Shown: positions 39,063 to 41,308 of the stretch, in pieces | How the letters are laid out: each line of letters opens with the position of its first letter | Numbering within the stretch: position 1 is the stretch's first letter | Source: Paenibacillus marchantiophytorum | GTDB taxonomy: Bacteria > Bacillota > Bacilli > Paenibacillales > NBRC-103111 | Direction: 5' to 3' | Assembly (NCBI RefSeq): GCF_014640555.1 | Contig: NZ_BMHE01000057.1 | Span: 1-41,308, forward strand | DNA length: 41,308 bases | Notes under the pieces: generated by a model | What the model was told of the DNA's origin: nothing | The model's input: the letters and a program-made list of their open reading frames with translations, nothing else | The model's database searches: none | Program-made: the position numbers and the translations under genes

Positions 39063-39551
39063 TTAATGCGACAACTTGGCCAATTCTTCTTCCAGACGAT
39101 CAAGCGTTTGTTTAGCACCCTCAACTGCGCCGTATTGCTTCACAACCATCTCCAGTTCCTCAGCGGATTTGAAGAGCGAACTCATAGTCAGCTCCGTTGT
39201 ATTTCCTTGCTCCGCAAAGGTAACCGTCACTCGGAATTGTTCGTCTTCCTCAAAGTCGCCATGCGAATAAACGAGACGCTCCGAGCTGATTACTTCGATG
39301 TAAGTTATTTTGTTGTCGTAGTCGATTCCGTCAGGCCCATGCATGATATAGCGCCACACCCCGCCTGGCTTCACATCAATGGCTTGTATCGTGATGGTAA
39401 AGCCTTGCGGCCCCCACCAATTCGACAAATGCTGCGGATCGATCCAAGTTTGAAAAACCAGTTCGCGTGGCGCGGATAACACACGTTTGACAGTGAGCTC
39501 TCGACCTTCGATTGCAGTGAACGTATGGTTGGTTGATCGGTTTTCAGTCAT
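39063..39551 (-). CDS. AHSA1/SRPBCC-domain protein
   Basis: A 162-residue START-like protein. Signature parts are RVLSAPRELVFQTWIDPQHLSNWWGP at the N-terminus, GGVWRYIMHGPDG in the middle and the C-terminal helix GAKQTLDRLEEELAKL. These proteins form a hydrophobic ligand pocket; their ligands are mostly unknown. A GGAGG site precedes the ATG. It is first in a two-gene unit with the VOC protein, a common pairing. Its promoter carries a strong palindrome (39609-39633), so a repressor probably controls it. Confidence 0.85.
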   Translation of the reverse strand: MTENRSTNHTFTAIEGRELTVKRVLSAPRELVFQTWIDPQHLSNWWGPQGFTITIQAIDVKPGGVWRYIMHGPDGIDYDNKITYIEVISSERLVYSHGDFEEDEQFRVTVTFAEQGNTTELTMSSLFKSAEELEMVVKQYGAVEGAKQTLDRLEEELAKLSH

Positions 39552-39595
39552 TGCATTATTCCTCCAATTGGGGTGCAGCTATTCTTCTTGATTTG

Positions 39596-39633
39596 AATAT
39601 ACTTTATTAGGAATATTCCTGTCAAGGAATATT
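39596..39633 (-). promoter_or_regulatory. AHSA1/VOC promoter with palindromic operator on the -35
   Basis: On the minus strand TTGACA (39625-39620), 18 bases, then TATATT (39601-39596). The -35 box is the exact centre of AATATTCC-TTGACA-GGAATATT, an 8-6-8 inverted repeat (39633-39612). A second palindrome, AGGAATATTCCT, overlaps it (39609-39620). A repressor bound here would block RNA polymerase. Confidence 0.7.
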
Positions 39634-39669
39634 ATGAGGGTTAGCGGGGATTTGAGCGCTATACGAATG

Positions 39670-39712
39670 ACAAAAAATATTTTTTGTTTATTGTCACAAT
39701 GAGTGGTATGAT
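39670..39712 (+). promoter_or_regulatory. tetR promoter with 18-bp palindrome
   Basis: ACAAAAAATATTTTTTGT (39670-39687) is a perfect palindrome overlapping the -35 TTGTTT (39684-39689). After 17 bases comes TATGAT (39707-39712). It is a plausible self-operator of the TetR protein, though A/T palindromes also arise by chance. Confidence 0.5.
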
Positions 39713-39741
39713 ATAGTAAAACTACTAGAGAGGGGGGAAAG

Positions 39742-39780
39742 ATGAGGAAGCTGTCCATGTTCCTCAACCACCATGGCTAA
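39742..39780 (+). CDS. 12-codon leader peptide upstream of tetR
   Basis: A purine-rich AGAGGGGGGAAAG ribosome site is followed by ATG and MRKLSMFLNHHG, whose stop overlaps the tetR start (CATGGCTAA). The tetR ATG itself has no ribosome site. The leader would therefore deliver ribosomes to tetR by coupling. Alternatively tetR uses another start and this is chance. Confidence 0.45.
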   Translation: MRKLSMFLNHHG

Positions 39781-40357
39781 TGATCAACCCTTAACGAAAG
39801 AAGCGATTTTAGACGCCGCAGCACAAGTGTTAAGACGCTATGGCCCAGAGAAGACGTCTGTTGTTGATGTTGCCAAAGTTCTTCAAGTCAGTCACGGTAC
39901 CCTGTACCGGCACTTCCCAAGCAAAGCAGCCTTGCGAGAGGCAGTTACCGAGCGATGGTTGCTTCATATATCGGATTCTTTGCAGTTGATTGCGGATCAG
40001 ACACAAGGTAGTGCCCAAGAGCGTTTGCACTTGTGGTTCGTTACCCTGATAAGCATTAAACGAACATTTCGCAAAGAGGACCCGGAAATGTTCAGCATGT
40101 ATGCCAATGTAACCTTAGAATCCGTTGAGATTATTCAACACCATGTGAATTATTTGATTAGTCAGCTTGCCCAAATTATCGAAGCGGGAGTCAAAGCTGC
40201 TGAGTTTCATACTGAGGCAACTGACGTGACAGCGAAGGCTGTATTCCTTGCAACTTCTCGATTCCACCATCCAGCGCATGCTAGGGAATGGTCATCAGCA
40301 ACGAGTGAACAAGAGTTTGAAAATGTTTGGCAATTAATCCTTACTGGCCTCAAGTAG
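39773..40357 (+). CDS. TetR-family transcriptional regulator
   Basis: A 194-residue regulator with an N-terminal HTH (residues about 8-55, with AAQVLRRYGPEKTSVVDVAKVLQVS and GTLYRHFPSKAALREAV). The C-terminal ligand domain resembles the group that regulates short-chain dehydrogenases and efflux. The ATG lacks a ribosome site but overlaps the stop of a short leader frame with a strong one. The SDR gene follows 10 bases later, so the two are an operon, and the regulator probably controls it and itself through the palindrome at 39670. Confidence 0.85.
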   Translation: MANDQPLTKEAILDAAAQVLRRYGPEKTSVVDVAKVLQVSHGTLYRHFPSKAALREAVTERWLLHISDSLQLIADQTQGSAQERLHLWFVTLISIKRTFRKEDPEMFSMYANVTLESVEIIQHHVNYLISQLAQIIEAGVKAAEFHTEATDVTAKAVFLATSRFHHPAHAREWSSATSEQEFENVWQLILTGLK

Positions 40358-40367
40358 GAGGAACTGA

Positions 40368-41114
40368 ATGATGAACAATATTTTAATTGGAAAAGTTGCC
40401 TTAGTAACAGGAGCATCCCGAGGAATCGGCCGCGAAATTGCGGAGAAGTTGGCGGGGCAAGGAGCCAAAGTTATTATCAATTATGCCAGCAATGCCGCTA
40501 TTGCCGAAGAAGTGGTTGCAGGCATCAAGAGGAACGGTGGGGAAGCTTTAGCCGTTCAAGCCGATATCAGTCAAATCGCAGAGATTGAGCGTCTGTTCCA
40601 AGAAACACTGAAGGCTTATGGACAGATCGATATTCTCGTAAATAATGCCGGCATTATGATCACCAAACCCATCGCGGCCATGACGGAAGCAGATTTCGAT
40701 AAGCAGTTTGCCATCAATGTCAAAGGCACCTACTTCGCTTGCCAGCAGGCTTTCAAGCATATGAATAGAAATGGTCGCATTATTAATTTCTCAACTTCCG
40801 TTGCCGGAGCGATGTTCCCGACTTATAGCGTCTATGCAGGCACCAAGGGAGCTGTTGAACAATTTACCCGTCAATTGGCCAAAGAGTTCGGCCCTTCCGG
40901 AATTACCATCAACGCGGTTGCGCCTGGTCCCGTGAACACAGAACTGTTCACCGTCGGGAAAACGGAGGAGCAGATCAATGGCATTAAAAGCATGAACGCT
41001 TTCGGTCGTTTGGGCGAGCCGGAGGATATGGCAAGCGTAGTTATGTTCCTGGCTGGTCAGGAATCACAGTGGGTAACAGGCCAAACGATCCGCATTAACG
41101 GCGGCTTTGTCTAA
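40368..41114 (+). CDS. Short-chain dehydrogenase/reductase
   Basis: A 248-residue classical SDR, full length and intact. It has the cofactor motif TGASRGIG (residues 15-22), NNAG (about 91), the active-site Ser in FSTSVAG, and Tyr and Lys in YAGTK, then AVAPGPVNT and the C-terminal GQTIRINGGFV. The Arg after the Gly-rich loop and NYAS after strand 2 suggest NADP preference, which is tentative. AGGAGG precedes the ATG. The substrate is unknown; the TetR partner suggests induction by a toxic carbonyl compound. Confidence 0.9.
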   Translation: MMNNILIGKVALVTGASRGIGREIAEKLAGQGAKVIINYASNAAIAEEVVAGIKRNGGEALAVQADISQIAEIERLFQETLKAYGQIDILVNNAGIMITKPIAAMTEADFDKQFAINVKGTYFACQQAFKHMNRNGRIINFSTSVAGAMFPTYSVYAGTKGAVEQFTRQLAKEFGPSGITINAVAPGPVNTELFTVGKTEEQINGIKSMNAFGRLGEPEDMASVVMFLAGQESQWVTGQTIRINGGFV

Positions 41115-41149
41115 GACATGCCGGCCTTACTCCAACTGCCTCGAGCAAG

Positions 41150-41184
41150 AGGGAACTACAGTGCGCTATTCTAGCAAAAAGTGC
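41150..41184 (+). repeat. Dispersed palindromic repeat, copy D (left end only)
   Basis: AGGGAACTACAGTGCGCTAT and the following CTAGCAAAAAGTGC match the first 35 bases of copy C. At 41185 the match breaks off into the inverted 120-bp end repeat. Confidence 0.8.
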
Positions 41185-41304
41185 AGAAGCTTTGCAAAAA
41201 ACCTAACATGAATATTTCGTTAGAATATATTCCTAAATATGTAATTAAATGATGTATTTATCTGGACAAAACACAAAAAAACCCCTAAGGTCGAGTTACA
41301 GACA
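41185..41304. repeat. Right copy of 120-bp inverted end repeat
   Basis: The reverse complement of 1-120 with one mismatch. It begins AGAAGCTTTGCAAAAAACC at the junction with copy D. Four more bases follow to the window end. Confidence 0.85.
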
Positions 41305-41308
41305 TGTT

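Overview
The window looks like chromosomal DNA of a spore-former related to Paenibacillus (Bacillota). Supporting signs are strong AGGAGG-type ribosome sites, frequent GTG/TTG starts, a B. subtilis-type Fnr with a C-terminal cysteine cluster, a NreABC-like nitrate/oxygen sensor set, long-form HPF, a ba3-type oxidase and multi-copy palindromic intergenic repeats. The assignment rests on reading the proteins by eye; no database search was possible. The two ends carry the same 120-bp sequence in inverted orientation, each joined to half of a dispersed repeat, so this may be a whole draft contig or a segment bounded by two copies of one mobile element.

Layout. (1) 0.4-6.5 kb: a secreted protein of unknown function, then a co-directional run of a BcrAB-like ABC transporter, a histidine kinase/OmpR regulator pair, a UgtP/MGDG-synthase-like glycosyltransferase and a 57-residue protein. 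This is probably an envelope-stress or antibiotic-resistance operon. (2) 6.6-13.1 kb: a catabolic locus with a class 3 (Rhizobium etli ReAV-like) asparaginase, a lipoprotein binding protein and two MalFG-type permeases with no ATPase, CutC, and a ROK repressor. The same palindrome overlaps the -10 box of the operon promoter and of the repressor promoter, which suggests an autoregulated local regulon, with a cre-like site upstream. (3) 13.1-15.4 kb: repeats and an ArsB/NhaD-type transporter on the minus strand, preceded by a three-helix transcription attenuator.

(4) 15.5-34.9 kb: an oxygen-limitation island. It holds a formate/nitrite channel, DoxX and a divergent 95-residue protein, a MobA-like protein with the ba3 oxidase (subunits IIa, II, I), adhE-pflB-pflA, a 51-residue protein, two hemerythrins, HPF, Fnr, NreA/NreC/NreB and a 64-residue zinc ribbon. 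Boxes of the form TGTGA-N6-TCACA stand before nearly every transcription unit. In most cases the -10 box begins exactly 22 bases after the box, so the box centre is about 41.5 bases before the predicted start, which is the class II activator position. The fnr and nre genes lie in the same island, so regulator and targets are linked. A small non-regulon stretch (27.7-30.7 kb) inside it carries a 24-copy GAGCAA array, dispersed repeats, an SDR gene missing its catalytic segment and a membrane acyltransferase.

(5) 34.9-36.7 kb: decayed DNA with a DUF3231-like tail, a replication-primase-like remnant, a zinc-ribbon gene and an orphan coding fragment. (6) 36.7-41.1 kb: a bicupin of the oxalate decarboxylase family, a short lipoprotein, a 28-bp hairpin, a VOC protein and an AHSA1/SRPBCC protein on the minus strand, and a TetR regulator with an intact SDR on the plus strand. 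The two divergent promoters in this last part carry different perfect palindromes.
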